Positions 28,619 through 38,393 are shown, counted from the first letter of the stretch. The stretch is DNA of 64,000 nucleotides from an uncultured Tolumonas sp. (GCF_963678185.1 NZ_OY782757.1:2539001-2603000); one strand, 5' to 3'. Made by a program: numbers and translations. Notes: generated from the letters alone by a model not told the origin.

Positions 28619-29227
28619 TTAGTCTTTTTTCTGCAGCAGATATTTCACCAGCGCGATGTACTCTTCGGTGCTCTTAATACCTTCAGTTTTCACCAGATAT
28701 TTACCATTCACCACGGTTGATGGCACAGCACGAATGTTCATGCTGCCAGTGCTGCGATCATATTGCGCAACCATACCGGTTACGGCAAAACTATCTACTG
28801 CACCATCGAAATCTTTACCGTTCACACCGGCTTTTTCAAACACAGCACGTACATCGGCACGATTCTGTGGCGCTTTTTGCTCGGCATGGATCAGGCTGAA
28901 AAACATTGGTGTTACTTTTTCTTCTACCTTCAGCAGGTCAGCAACTGCATAAGCACGTTGCAGTTCCGGGCCCATTTCTTTACCCAGGAAAGCAACCGGT
29001 GTGCGTTTAAAAGCCACATCAGCTGGTAACTGTTTTTTCAATTCCGCCATGATCGGTTCGAACTGATAGCAGTGCGGACAAAAATACGAGAAAAATTCCA
29101 TCACTTCTGGTTTTGGCGTGTTGGTCTGACGAATAATTTCGTAATTCACATTTTCTTTAAATTCTGGCGCAGCCTGCAGGAAAGGGGCAATCAACAGACC
29201 AACCAGCAACACAAACAGTTTTTTCAT
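28619..29227 (-). CDS. dsbA: Periplasmic thiol:disulfide oxidoreductase DsbA
   Basis: A 202-residue periplasmic protein that introduces disulfide bonds into exported proteins. A signal peptide ends at about residue 19 (LQAAPEF). The thioredoxin-fold active site is C50-P-H-C53 in FSYFCPHCYQFEP, and the cis-proline loop reads AVPSTVVNG. Length is near E. coli DsbA (208 with signal). It is a single gene with a shared terminator downstream and a 472-base gene-free gap upstream. Confidence 0.95.
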   Translation of the reverse strand: MKKLFVLLVGLLIAPFLQAAPEFKENVNYEIIRQTNTPKPEVMEFFSYFCPHCYQFEPIMAELKKQLPADVAFKRTPVAFLGKEMGPELQRAYAVADLLKVEEKVTPMFFSLIHAEQKAPQNRADVRAVFEKAGVNGKDFDGAVDSFAVTGMVAQYDRSTGSMNIRAVPSTVVNGKYLVKTEGIKSTEEYIALVKYLLQKKD

Positions 29228-29699
29228 AGTAAGTTCCGTATCAGGGTAGAGGATAAATCACGGTGTAATGCGCCAAGACTATTCACTCCGTTTACGTTCG
29301 TCAATTGCGATCGAATAATAGTCATCGATATCGGTGAAATGAGGCTAAGTCGGTGTTTATAGAGCGAGAATTTATCGGTTAAGGAAGCACAGCCAAAGAG
29401 CTATATAGTGAGCGGTGTCACGAAAATGGTTGGGTGATTTGCAAATTGCGAAAAACGAAGTATATTGGTTTCGTCTGGCGCACACGGAGTGTGTATTTAC
29501 ATGCCAAACATAATCAAGAAACCGACACATCGGTCATAAGCTGTTGAAAGCAGCGGGATAGTGTGTAATTCGATTGAGCTTGCCTTGGCAGGCTCAAGTC
29601 ATTTCTGGCGGCCTGAAAAGTGTGTCCTTCCCTTACCGCATTCATATTCTGATTTTTATCTTTGCGCCGTTGATAGCAACGACGCATTATCACTATCGA
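29228..29699. other. Gene-free region with promoter-like site and several hairpins
   Basis: No coding sequence is supported in these 472 bases between dsbA and gmhB. On the plus strand, TTGCAA (29439-29444) and TATATT (29461-29466) are spaced 16 bases like a sigma-70 promoter. Downstream come hairpins at 29481-29493 (CACAC/GTGTG), 29521-29534 (ACCGA/TCGGT), 29574-29597 (11-bp stem, one G.T pair) and 29664-29685 (one mismatch). The layout could be a structured RNA, but no terminator with a T-run was found and no known RNA family was recognised. Confidence 0.35.
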
Positions 29700-30257
29700 T
29701 TAGCTAAGTGCCGGCACTGATTTCGCAAAGGTCAGCAGTGAGTCTTGTACTTCATCGGCTAGCGCCTGTGCCTCTGCGGTGACGGCTTTACCAGTCCGTA
29801 CCAAGATCTTGTGCGTTACGCCGGCCGCTTTAGCCGCCTGCATGTCAGCGCCTTTATCACCCACCATGTAAGAATTGACCAGATCGATATCCAGTTCTTT
29901 GGCGGCGTCAAGCAACATACCCGGTGCCGGTTTACGGCAGTCGCACACTTGACGGTAAGGTGCTTCACCTTCCGTTGGATGATGTGGGCAGTAATAGATG
30001 CCATCGAGGTCCACATCACGGTCGGCCAGTGACCAGTCCATCCATTCAGTCAGATGCATAAATTGTTTTTCGGTGAAAAAACCACGGGCAATACCAGATT
30101 GATTGGTGACTAATACCAAGCAGTAGCCTTTTTTCTTCAGCAACTGTAATGCTTCAATCGCACCGTCAATAAAGTGAAAATCGTCCACGGAAGCGACATA
30201 ACCCGTATCCTGATTAATCACGCCGTCCCGATCCAGAAATACCGCAACTTTGGCCAC
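29700..30257 (-). CDS. gmhB: D-glycero-beta-D-manno-heptose 1,7-bisphosphate 7-phosphatase
   Basis: A 185-residue HAD-superfamily phosphatase in ADP-heptose synthesis for lipopolysaccharide core. The nucleophile motif FLDRDGVIN (Asp9, Asp11), [10 protein letters not shown], and a zinc-binding loop with CPHHP and VCDCRKP are all visible, and the [10 protein letters not shown] block provides the last acidic residues. A short divergent gap separates it from tmcA. Confidence 0.95.
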   Translation of the reverse strand: MAKVAVFLDRDGVINQDTGYVASVDDFHFIDGAIEALQLLKKKGYCLVLVTNQSGIARGFFTEKQFMHLTEWMDWSLADRDVDLDGIYYCPHHPTEGEAPYRQVCDCRKPAPGMLLDAAKELDIDLVNSYMVGDKGADMQAAKAAGVTHKILVRTGKAVTAEAQALADEVQDSLLTFAKSVPALS

Positions 30258-30349
30258 AATTTATCCTCATTAATTACACTGCTGCTTATTGTAGGGGATT
30301 TCCGGGCGCGGGGCAGGATACAATTTAAAAAAACCACCACGGAATCGTT

Positions 30350-32434
30350 ATGCCTCAGCCATTCGAAGACTCTCTTGCAGAACGTTGCGCGCGTTTGCGC
30401 TGTCGTGGCGAACGGCGTTTGTTATTGCTGACGGGGAATGCGGCGGCTTGTCAGCAAAAGGCCACGACACTTTGGCAAAGCGGTGCATTATGGCTGGGTG
30501 ATGGCCCTGCTGAGTGTTTACCACAAAAATCGCAGCACACCATGCCTTGGTTGGGGCAGGAATATCCGTTGGTGGTGGTCAATGGTTTTTCCGGGTTATC
30601 ACCAGAGATTTTAGGCGCGGTCGGGGGCGCCGTGCAGGCCGGTGGGTTGTTGGTGCTATTGATGCCCGCATTCACTGATTGGTCGGTGTTTGCCGACCCC
30701 GATCACCGACGTTATGTGTCACAGCCGGAAGCGATGTCACGCTGTTACCCGCATTTCCTGCAACGGCTGTTGCGTTTATTACAGGCTGATCCTGATGTCT
30801 GGCATTGGGATCTCAATGTAGAAAGCTTACAGGCACCATGGTCGGAATTACCGGCGGTGGCATGGCATCGGGAGGCTGACGCTGACGGGTGCCTGAGTGC
30901 CGAGCAGCATGCGGCAAAGGTGGCTATCGAGCAATGTACATTGGCGGCGAAAGCCTATCCGCTGGTCATCATGGCTGATCGCGGACGGGGTAAATCCACT
31001 GCGCTGGGTCTGGCGGCGCGCCAGCTACTGGCACAAGGTAAAAGACTGGTCGTCACGGCACCGTCACAGCAATCGGCACAGACATTATTCCGACATGCCG
31101 GTCAGCACGCTTTATTGAGTTTTTACAGCCCGGAAATGTTGCTGGAACAGAATGTTGATTGTGATCTGCTGCTGGTTGATGAGGCGGCGGCGATCCCGGC
31201 GGCATTATTACGCCAGTTACAACAAAAATATCAACTGGTGGTGTATGCCACCACCATTCATGGTTATGAAGGCTCCGGGCATGGTTTCGAGCTACGTATG
31301 TGCCGTTGGCTGGCGACAAATTGGTCGCACTGGCAACAGCTCACCTTAACCACGCCACTGCGTTGGGCAGTCAGCGATCCGCTGGAGCCGTTGCTGGCCA
31401 ACATTTTATTGCTGGATGCTGATGCCGCACCGTTGCCAGCAACGCGATCAACGAAGTTCACGCTGCAACAAGTGAGTTCTGCTGAACTATTACAAGATGA
31501 AGCGCTGTTACGGCAACTGTTTGGTTTGCTGGTGTTGGCGCATTATCAGACTTCACCCACTGATCTCCGGTTGTTGCTGGATTGCCCGGATATTGAAATC
31601 TGGCTGTGGCGTGATGATAAGGCTTTATATGGTGTGGCGCTGTTGATGCGCGAAGGGCCAATCGACGGTGAGCTGGCGGAGCAGATCTGGGCCGGGCGGC
31701 GGCGTCCGCGTGGGCAATTATTACCGCAAACCTTGCTGGCGCATTGTGGTTATCTGGCGGCCGCTAATTACAGTTACCGACGAGTGATGCGTATTGCCGT
31801 GCATCCGGCCTGTCAGCAACAGGGGCTGGGCAGCCAGTTTATTGCCGCATTAACGCAACATTATCAGGGGCAGGCCGATTTTCTGGGCTGTTCGTTCGCA
31901 GCGACTCCCGAGGTGCTGCGGTTTTGGCGTAAACAAGGCTGGCAGGCAGTGCGGTTAGGTTTAAGCAAAGATGTCGCCACCGGTTGCCATGCCGCAGTGT
32001 TACTGCTGGCATTACGGCCGGAATTACAAGCGCAGTTGACACAATGGCAGCAGCAGTTCCAGCGACAATTGCCTGTCTGGCTGGCCCATGGCCTATCGGA
32101 TCTCTCAGCCGAGATTATTGTGCCTTTGCTGCAATCAGCCGCAGTGAAACCACTGACCGAGCAGGAACAACAAGATCTGCTGGCGTTTACCGATCATCAC
32201 CGTTCACCCGATCATTGCTGGCCGTCGGTATTACAGGCCATGCAGGTGCATGCGGCTGAATTGGCGTTATTACCCAAGCAGTTAGCGGCTTTATTGATCC
32301 AACGGTTTTGGCAAGGTAAGGATTGGGTCTGGCTGGCGCAACAGCATCAGCTATCAGGGCAAAAAGCGGTGGTGCAGCAATTACGGCTGGCGATAAAACA
32401 ACTGCTCCTCCCGCCTGGCGGTGAAGAGCAGTGA
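30350..32434 (+). CDS. tmcA: tRNA(Met) cytidine acetyltransferase
   Basis: A 694-residue enzyme that forms N4-acetylcytidine at the wobble base of elongator tRNA-Met, using acetyl-CoA and ATP. An N-terminal DUF1726 region is followed by an RNA-helicase-like ATPase module with Walker A ADRGRGKST (about residue 208) and a DEAAAIP Walker B, then a GNAT acetyltransferase domain with RIAVHPACQQQGLGSQF. Length is close to E. coli TmcA (671). A single gene; it converges on the gene for a small periplasmic protein. Confidence 0.93.
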   Translation: MPQPFEDSLAERCARLRCRGERRLLLLTGNAAACQQKATTLWQSGALWLGDGPAECLPQKSQHTMPWLGQEYPLVVVNGFSGLSPEILGAVGGAVQAGGLLVLLMPAFTDWSVFADPDHRRYVSQPEAMSRCYPHFLQRLLRLLQADPDVWHWDLNVESLQAPWSELPAVAWHREADADGCLSAEQHAAKVAIEQCTLAAKAYPLVIMADRGRGKSTALGLAARQLLAQGKRLVVTAPSQQSAQTLFRHAGQHALLSFYSPEMLLEQNVDCDLLLVDEAAAIPAALLRQLQQKYQLVVYATTIHGYEGSGHGFELRMCRWLATNWSHWQQLTLTTPLRWAVSDPLEPLLANILLLDADAAPLPATRSTKFTLQQVSSAELLQDEALLRQLFGLLVLAHYQTSPTDLRLLLDCPDIEIWLWRDDKALYGVALLMREGPIDGELAEQIWAGRRRPRGQLLPQTLLAHCGYLAAANYSYRRVMRIAVHPACQQQGLGSQFIAALTQHYQGQADFLGCSFAATPEVLRFWRKQGWQAVRLGLSKDVATGCHAAVLLLALRPELQAQLTQWQQQFQRQLPVWLAHGLSDLSAEIIVPLLQSAAVKPLTEQEQQDLLAFTDHHRSPDHCWPSVLQAMQVHAAELALLPKQLAALLIQRFWQGKDWVWLAQQHQLSGQKAVVQQLRLAIKQLLLPPGGEEQ

Positions 32435-32453
32435 GAAGACTGGTATCACAGAA

Positions 32454-32822
32454 TTATTTCTGTTTATCCAGAAAGGTCTTGGTTGCTTCGATCTGAGCTT
32501 GGTCAAAAGCCAGACGTGCTTTTACCATATCGATAAATTTCGCTTTTACGGCTGGGTCTTTGATTTCATCCAGCTGTTTTTGCAGTGCTTCAGTATTCAT
32601 CATGTGCATGCCACGTTGCGCGCCGGCTTCATGACCTTGCATCATTTTACCGTGACGCATCATGCCATCACCATCTGCATCCGGGCCGCCAAATGGGCAA
32701 GGTTGCACGATTGGTGCGGTCGGTGCAGCGGCTGTCGTTGCTGCTTCGGTTGCGGCCCAGCTGGCCAATGGTAAACCGGTCATCAGAGCTACCGTCAGCA
32801 GAGCTTGTTTGCGTGTTAACAT
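32454..32822 (-). CDS. Small Met/His-rich periplasmic protein, possibly Spy/CpxP-like
   Basis: A 122-residue exported protein with a signal peptide ending near residue 23 (PLASWA). An Ala/Thr-rich stretch, a CPFGGPDADGDGMM segment and a Met/His-rich stretch (MMRHGKMMQGHEAG) lead into a charged amphipathic helix of about 45 residues. Size, location and helix suggest a Spy/CpxP-like periplasmic protein, and the Met/His residues suggest copper or other metal binding. It is divergent from the two-component system at 33009-35142, which may control it. I cannot assign a function. Confidence 0.75.
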   Translation of the reverse strand: MLTRKQALLTVALMTGLPLASWAATEAATTAAAPTAPIVQPCPFGGPDADGDGMMRHGKMMQGHEAGAQRGMHMMNTEALQKQLDEIKDPAVKAKFIDMVKARLAFDQAQIEATKTFLDKQK

Positions 32823-33008
32823 AGTCGTTCCCCTCTTCTCGTATCAATTTGTTTTTGCACTATCATTACAGACCATAAATGTCACTTGGCTGTGCCAAAA
32901 ACAGACTATTTTGTAACAGACTTTGCCAGATTAGCGCTGTGACATAATTTGCCATACATTCCTTACGCAAATTTATATACTGACAGCAATAGCTTCCGAG
33001 GAACCCGC

Positions 33009-33731
33009 ATGAACCAGACCCTGCCGCATATTCTGGTGGTTGATGACCACGCAGAAATTCGTGATTTGCTGAAACGTTTTCTGGAGCAACATGGCTTCAA
33101 AGTCACCTGTGCCCGTGATGGCAAGGAGATGAAACGCTTGCTGGAAAATGGCCATTTCACCTTGCTGGTGCTGGATCTGATGTTGCCTGGGGAAGATGGG
33201 CTGACCTTGTGTCGCGATCTGCGGGCTCGCTCGTCGTTACCGGTGGTGATGCTGACCGCGATGGGCGAAGAGATGGATCGCATCATCGGATTAGAGATGG
33301 GTGCCGATGATTATCTGGCGAAACCCTTTAACCCGCGTGAATTGCTGGCACGAATTAAAGCGGTATTACGCCGCGCCAATCTGATGCCAGAAGCACAAGA
33401 GGAGCTACCCGAGCGTTTGCATTTTGATCATTGGCAATTGGATCTAGCACGGCGCGAGTTGGTGGATGAATTCGGTGTCGCGATCAGCCTTTCTACTGCG
33501 GAATTTGATCTGCTAAAAGTGTTTCTGGAGCGGCCAAAGCGGGTGCTTAGCCGCGATCAACTGCTGGATATGGCGCGTGGGCGCGAAGCACAGGCGTTTG
33601 ACCGCGCGATCGACACGCTGGTCAGTCGCTTACGGCGTAAACTTGAAATTGACCCGAAAAAACCGGAATTGATCAAAACCGTTTGGGGTGGTGGTTATAT
33701 GTTTAGTGCTGAGGTTCGGCATGAGCACTGA
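33009..33731 (+). CDS. OmpR-family response regulator
   Basis: A 240-residue two-component regulator. The receiver domain has acidic residues VVDDHAE, the phospho-acceptor Asp in LLVLDLMLPGEDGL and the Lys in LAKPFNPREL; the C-terminal winged helix reads STAEFDLLKVFLERPKRVLSRDQLLD. It resembles OmpR-type regulators. ATG at 33009 follows GAGGAA; the in-frame extension to 32949 is rejected. The kinase gene overlaps its end by 11 bases. Confidence 0.93.
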   Translation: MNQTLPHILVVDDHAEIRDLLKRFLEQHGFKVTCARDGKEMKRLLENGHFTLLVLDLMLPGEDGLTLCRDLRARSSLPVVMLTAMGEEMDRIIGLEMGADDYLAKPFNPRELLARIKAVLRRANLMPEAQEELPERLHFDHWQLDLARRELVDEFGVAISLSTAEFDLLKVFLERPKRVLSRDQLLDMARGREAQAFDRAIDTLVSRLRRKLEIDPKKPELIKTVWGGGYMFSAEVRHEH

Positions 33732-35142
33732 TTTTCCGGCCTTATGGCGTCGCTGGTCACCACAAAGCATTACAGCACAAATTCTGTTGCTGGCGCTGGC
33801 TGGGTTAATTCTGGCACAGGTATTAGGCTTACAAATTTATCGTTCTGAACGGGATGAAGCCTTGGGGTTGGTCAACAGCCGCAACGCCATGATCCGGCTC
33901 TCTTCGGTGGTGCGTCTACTCAGCAGTTCGCCACCAGAATTGCATGAAGAGATTTTACGCGCCAGTCGCAGTGAAACGCTGATGATGCGCATCCAGGATG
34001 TGCCATTATCACCTAGCGAACATAACCAGCAATATGAAGACGTGTTACGTCGCCTGCTCGATTATCCGAATAATCTCAGCGTGCAGATCAGCGCGGAACG
34101 GATTAGTGAAAAACTGCCACCCACTATGTTTCAGCAGATGCATCAGCAGATGCGTGATGGTCAGGGGCATAACCGTACCGGATTACCACCACCGCCGTTT
34201 TGGCAGCGCGATGTACGATTGTATGGCTCGGTGGAGTTGCTGGATGGCCGTTGGCTGAATTTCAGCTCACTGGCTGATCGGGAACCACCGACCTGGTCGC
34301 TGAGTGCGCTACTGAGTTTATTGCTGGTGGCCTTGCTGATTGGTGCCGTGCTGGTGGTGTTATTGCGTCGTATCACGCGGCCATTAAAACTGCTGGTACA
34401 ACAGGCAGAACAGTTTGGCCGCGGGGCGGCCATTCCGCCCTTGAGTGAATCAGGCCCGCTGGAAGTGGCAGAAACATTGGCGGCATTTAACCGCATGCAA
34501 TTACGTCTGAACCGCTTTGTGCAAGATCGCACGCAGATGCTGGCGGCGATTTCACATGATTTGCGCACCCCATTGACCAGCCTGCGTCTGCGCTGTGAAT
34601 TCTTACCAGACGGTGAAGATCGTGACCGCATGCTGCAAACCCTGGCGCAGATGGAAAGCATGCTGCATGCGACCTTAAGTTTTGCCCGCGATGAACATCA
34701 GGGTGAAGAGAACCGTAATGTCGATCTGGTGAGTTTGTTGCACAGCCTGTGTGATGACTATGAAGACAATGGCCAGCCGGTGGAATGTTATGCCGAAGGC
34801 AAACGGGTCTATCAGTGCCGACCGGAAGTGTTGCGTCGGGTGCTGCAAAACCTGATCAATAATGCGCTGAAATATGCCGGTGATGCCGAAGTGTCGTTAG
34901 AATCCACAGCGACCGCGATTTTGATCCGTGTCCGCGACCATGGTGAAGGCATTCCGGACGATCAGCTGGAAGCGGTGTTTAAACCGTTTTTCCGCCTCGA
35001 TACTGCGCGGAACACCGAAGATGGCAGCGTCGGTTTGGGACTGGCGATTGCGCGGACCCTGATCCATCAACATGGCGGTGAATTACGCCTGTCGAACGCG
35101 CCGGATGGCGGCTTGTTAGCGGAAATTCAGTTACCGCTTTAG
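33721..35142 (+). CDS. EnvZ-like sensor histidine kinase
   Basis: A 473-residue inner-membrane kinase with a first helix (about 22-38), a periplasmic sensor loop of roughly 150 residues, a second helix (about 200-222), HAMP, HisKA with the phospho-acceptor His in AAISHDLRTPLTSLRL, and an HATPase domain with NLINNALKYA, DHGEGIP and GSVGLGLAIA. The start overlaps the response regulator. The sensor loop has a Met/His/Pro-rich patch (MFQQMHQQMRDGQGHNR), reminiscent of the Met/His-rich protein encoded divergently, so metal or envelope stress sensing is a fair guess. Confidence 0.92.
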   Translation: MSTDFPALWRRWSPQSITAQILLLALAGLILAQVLGLQIYRSERDEALGLVNSRNAMIRLSSVVRLLSSSPPELHEEILRASRSETLMMRIQDVPLSPSEHNQQYEDVLRRLLDYPNNLSVQISAERISEKLPPTMFQQMHQQMRDGQGHNRTGLPPPPFWQRDVRLYGSVELLDGRWLNFSSLADREPPTWSLSALLSLLLVALLIGAVLVVLLRRITRPLKLLVQQAEQFGRGAAIPPLSESGPLEVAETLAAFNRMQLRLNRFVQDRTQMLAAISHDLRTPLTSLRLRCEFLPDGEDRDRMLQTLAQMESMLHATLSFARDEHQGEENRNVDLVSLLHSLCDDYEDNGQPVECYAEGKRVYQCRPEVLRRVLQNLINNALKYAGDAEVSLESTATAILIRVRDHGEGIPDDQLEAVFKPFFRLDTARNTEDGSVGLGLAIARTLIHQHGGELRLSNAPDGGLLAEIQLPL

Positions 35143-35220
35143 GCCGGCAGGGCAAACCTGCTTGGTTTCCCTTGGTGAAATCCGTATAGTCGTTGGGTTT
35201 TCCTGACAGGATTAGAGAGC

Positions 35221-37281
35221 ATGTTTCAAGATAACCCGTTACTGGCGCAGCTCAAGCAGCAGCTTCGCGACAATCTGCCGAAAAAAGAGGGGGTCGTTCG
35301 TGCCTCCGATCGTGGTTTCGGCTTTCTGGAAACCGATCATCGGGGCGAAAGCTACTTCATTGCACCACAGCAGATGAAGCGAGTGATGCACGGTGACCGG
35401 ATTATCGCGGTGATCCGCGCGGAAAATGGCAAAGAACAAGCCGAGCCGGAATCACTGGTGACCCCATTCCTGACCCGTTTTGTGGCGCGCATCAAGGTGA
35501 TCAAAGATCGCCTGTTCGTCGTGCCTGACCATCCGGTGATGAAAGACGCGATCAAAGCGCGCCCAATGAAAGGACTGGACGAAAGCCAGTTCAAAGAAGG
35601 CGACTGGGTCATTGCGAACCTGAAACGCCACGGTATGAATGAGGCCAGCGGCCATTTCGCCGAAATTACCGAATATGTCACGCACAACAATGATCCAGAA
35701 GCGCCATGGTGGGTAGTATTACGCCGCCACGACTTGCCGCGTTGTGCGCCAGAAATTGAACAGGAATGGCAACTGCGTGACGAAGGTCTGACCCGTGAAG
35801 ACCTGACGGCGCTGCCATTTGTCACTATCGACGGTGAATCAACCCGCGATATGGACGATGCGCTCTATATCGAAAAAACGGCTGACGGCTGGAAATTGCT
35901 GGTGGCCATTGCCGACCCGACGGCCTATATCGAGCCAGGCAGTGCACTGGATCTGGAAGCGTCTAAACGGGCGTTTACCGTCTATCTGCCGGGCCGCAAT
36001 ATTCCGATGATCCCGCGTCACTTGAGTGACGAGCTGTGTTCACTGCATGAAGGTGAAGATCGTCCGGCACTGTGCTGTGAAATGCTGATCACTGCTGATG
36101 GTGAGTTGTTACCAGAGCCACGCTTCTTTGCCGCCAATATTCGTTCACAAGGCCGTCTGATTTACGATCAACTGTCGGATTGGCTGGAAAATGGCAGTGC
36201 GGAAGGTTTTGTGCCGGCCCCGGCGATTGTCGAGCAGATCGAACAGTTGCAGGCAGCGACGACGGCCCGTCAGAACTGGCGCAAAGAACATGCGATCCTG
36301 TTTAAAGACCGCCCGGACTACGATTTTGAGTTGAACGAAGCTGGTGAAGTGGTCGCTATCCATGCGTCATTCCGTCGCAGCGCCAACAAGATCGTGGAAG
36401 AGGCGATGATTGCCGCCAACCAGTGTGCCGGTGATTTCCTGGCCCGTAATCCGGGTTATGGTATTTTCAACGTCCACGCCGGTCTGGATGTCGAAAAATT
36501 CAAAGGTGTGCAGGAATTACTGCAACAACACGAAGCGCCGCTGACCGACGAAACCTTGCTGACCCTGCCAGGTTTCTGCCAATTACGTCATTGGTTAGAT
36601 GCGCAACCGACCAGTTATCTGGATAACCGCATTCGTCGTTTCCAGACCTACTCGCTGATGTCAGCAGAACCAGGCCCGCATTTCGGATTAGGTTTGAGTC
36701 ATTACGCGACCTGGACCTCCCCAATCCGTAAATACGGCGATATGATCAACCACCGTATTCTGAAAGCTATCATCAGTAATCAGGACGTGCCGGTGCGAGC
36801 CGATGCGGCACTGACCGATGCGCTGAGCTTGTCACGCCGTAGCAACCGCATGGCGGAACGTGACATCGGTGACTGGTTATATGCCCGCTTCCTGTTGCCA
36901 GCGGTGGCTTCTGGGCAGGTGTTTGATGCCGAGATCATGGATGTGATGCGTAGCGGTATTAAAGTCCGTCTGCTGGAAAATGGCGCCGTCTGTTTTGTGC
37001 CGGGCAGCCTGATCCTGAAAGACCGTAAGCGTTTCACCTGCAGTCATGACGACGGTCGTGCCATGCTGGATGGTGAAGTGTATTACGAATTGGGCCAGAC
37101 CATTCAGGTCAAACTGCAGGATGCGATTGAAGCAACTCGCACCCTGATTGCCATTCCAACTGAATTGCCACCGGCTGCGCCAGTGGTAACGAAAGAAGCG
37201 CTGGCGGAATCCGAACACGAGCTGATGGATGAGCTGCTGACTGAACCGGCAGATGCTGCGCCGGAAGAAGACGAAGCTTAA
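35221..37281 (+). CDS. rnb: Exoribonuclease II
   Basis: A 686-residue 3'-to-5' exoribonuclease. N-terminal cold-shock-type RNA-binding domains begin with MFQDNPLLAQLKQQL as in E. coli RNase II. The RNB catalytic domain holds Asp204, Asp210, Asp212 and Asp213 in TIDGESTRDMDDAL, and a C-terminal S1 domain follows. About 40 residues of acidic, Ala/Glu-rich tail extend it past the E. coli protein (644). A good terminator lies downstream. Confidence 0.95.
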   Translation: MFQDNPLLAQLKQQLRDNLPKKEGVVRASDRGFGFLETDHRGESYFIAPQQMKRVMHGDRIIAVIRAENGKEQAEPESLVTPFLTRFVARIKVIKDRLFVVPDHPVMKDAIKARPMKGLDESQFKEGDWVIANLKRHGMNEASGHFAEITEYVTHNNDPEAPWWVVLRRHDLPRCAPEIEQEWQLRDEGLTREDLTALPFVTIDGESTRDMDDALYIEKTADGWKLLVAIADPTAYIEPGSALDLEASKRAFTVYLPGRNIPMIPRHLSDELCSLHEGEDRPALCCEMLITADGELLPEPRFFAANIRSQGRLIYDQLSDWLENGSAEGFVPAPAIVEQIEQLQAATTARQNWRKEHAILFKDRPDYDFELNEAGEVVAIHASFRRSANKIVEEAMIAANQCAGDFLARNPGYGIFNVHAGLDVEKFKGVQELLQQHEAPLTDETLLTLPGFCQLRHWLDAQPTSYLDNRIRRFQTYSLMSAEPGPHFGLGLSHYATWTSPIRKYGDMINHRILKAIISNQDVPVRADAALTDALSLSRRSNRMAERDIGDWLYARFLLPAVASGQVFDAEIMDVMRSGIKVRLLENGAVCFVPGSLILKDRKRFTCSHDDGRAMLDGEVYYELGQTIQVKLQDAIEATRTLIAIPTELPPAAPVVTKEALAESEHELMDELLTEPADAAPEEDEA

Positions 37282-37320
37282 AATCAATCCAGCACGTAGC
37301 GTGTTTAGTACGCTAAAGAA

Positions 37321-37352
37321 AAACCCTGCTTTATCGGCAGGGTTTATTTTTT
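37321..37352 (+). terminator. rnb terminator
   Basis: AAACCCTGC (37321-37329) pairs with GCAGGGTTT (37337-37345) around a 7-base loop, followed by ATTTTTT. It ends the rnb transcript and may also serve the convergent mviM. Confidence 0.85.
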
Positions 37353-37388
37353 CTGCGCTACCGGTTTTTCTTTCTGTTTACTGCCTGT

Positions 37389-38297
37389 TTACTGCGCCAG
37401 CAGTTTTTCCATCCAACGTTGTGCTATCAATGCCTGTTCGCCACTGACTTTCGGGGCGGTCTGATTGGCCACACAATCCAGGAAATGTTCTACCATCGGG
37501 GTAAAGCCGCGTAACTCTAAGATGGTTTGCCAGCTACCGGCGGTAGAGACACAGATTTTGCCATCCCGTTCCTCTTCCAGCCGATTGAGGTCGCGTACCC
37601 GCATCACCGCGCCATGGGTGATCACTTCCAGCAGCTCTGCCTGTGTTCCGGCATCCCGGTGCATGGCGGTGGTGATCAACTTATTGTCATGACGGAACAC
37701 ATGGCCGGCAAAAATAAGCTCATCTTGCACCGTCGCGCTCACTTGGCTGGCGAGCAGCGATAAATCGCCATCACACAACCAGAGCACGGTATCCAGCAGA
37801 TGCAGATAGTCATCAAACATCGTAAAACGCACCGGGTTGCTGATGCCATGAATGCGGTGTTTTTCAAACCGGACAGCAGCAGCGGCAGGCATTTGTTCTT
37901 TGATGGTTTGATAAAACGGTGCAAACCGGCGGTTAAAACCGACCATCAGGGTGCGTTGCTGTTTTTCCGCCAGTGCCACCAGGGCTTCGGCCTGATCGAG
38001 CGTATCGGCTAACGGTTTATCGATATAAACGTGCAGTCCTTTACGCAGCATATGCTCGGCGATTTCGTAATGGGTATTGGTTGAGCTGTGAATAAACACG
38101 ACGTCGCAGTTGGCCGCCAGTTCATCGAGTGAGAAAAAAGCGACGAGACGATATTGTTGGCAGAGCAGGCAGTTTTTTTGCTGATTGGGAGTATAAGTAC
38201 CGACCAATTCCCAGTGTTTGGCCTGCGATAAGATCGGCAGATAGACTTTCTGCGCGATACCACCCAGACCCACTATGCCTACCCGTAATTTACGCAT
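37389..38297 (-). CDS. mviM: MviM-type Gfo/Idh/MocA oxidoreductase
   Basis: A 302-residue NAD(P)-dependent oxidoreductase-like protein. The Rossmann start reads RVGIVGLGGIAQKVYLP, and the EKP-like motif is IDKPLAD near residue 95. Overall it resembles E. coli MviM (YceM), which has no proven substrate; the name was given for supposed virulence. It lies downstream of eda and kdgK on the same strand, separated by 112 bases with an inverted repeat, so a link to sugar-acid metabolism is possible. Confidence 0.85.
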   Translation of the reverse strand: MRKLRVGIVGLGGIAQKVYLPILSQAKHWELVGTYTPNQQKNCLLCQQYRLVAFFSLDELAANCDVVFIHSSTNTHYEIAEHMLRKGLHVYIDKPLADTLDQAEALVALAEKQQRTLMVGFNRRFAPFYQTIKEQMPAAAAVRFEKHRIHGISNPVRFTMFDDYLHLLDTVLWLCDGDLSLLASQVSATVQDELIFAGHVFRHDNKLITTAMHRDAGTQAELLEVITHGAVMRVRDLNRLEEERDGKICVSTAGSWQTILELRGFTPMVEHFLDCVANQTAPKVSGEQALIAQRWMEKLLAQ

Positions 38298-38339
38298 GCT
38301 GCCTCCTTTTTCTGCTTCGAAAACAGCATGGTAGAGTTA

Positions 38340-38393
38340 CAGGTAACAGTGAGGCAAGTTTGTACTAAATCTCAAGCCGTATTCTGTTACCTG
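38340..38393. repeat. 10-bp inverted repeat between eda and mviM
   Basis: CAGGTAACAG (38340-38349) and CTGTTACCTG (38384-38393) are perfect inverted repeats 34 bases apart, in the gap upstream of mviM. They could be a paired operator or a large stem; there is no T-run. Confidence 0.5.

Noticed and set aside
29228-29699. rRNA operon leader downstream of gmhB, as in E. coli
   Set aside because: No boxA-like anti-termination site or 16S rRNA start is visible; dsbA follows instead.
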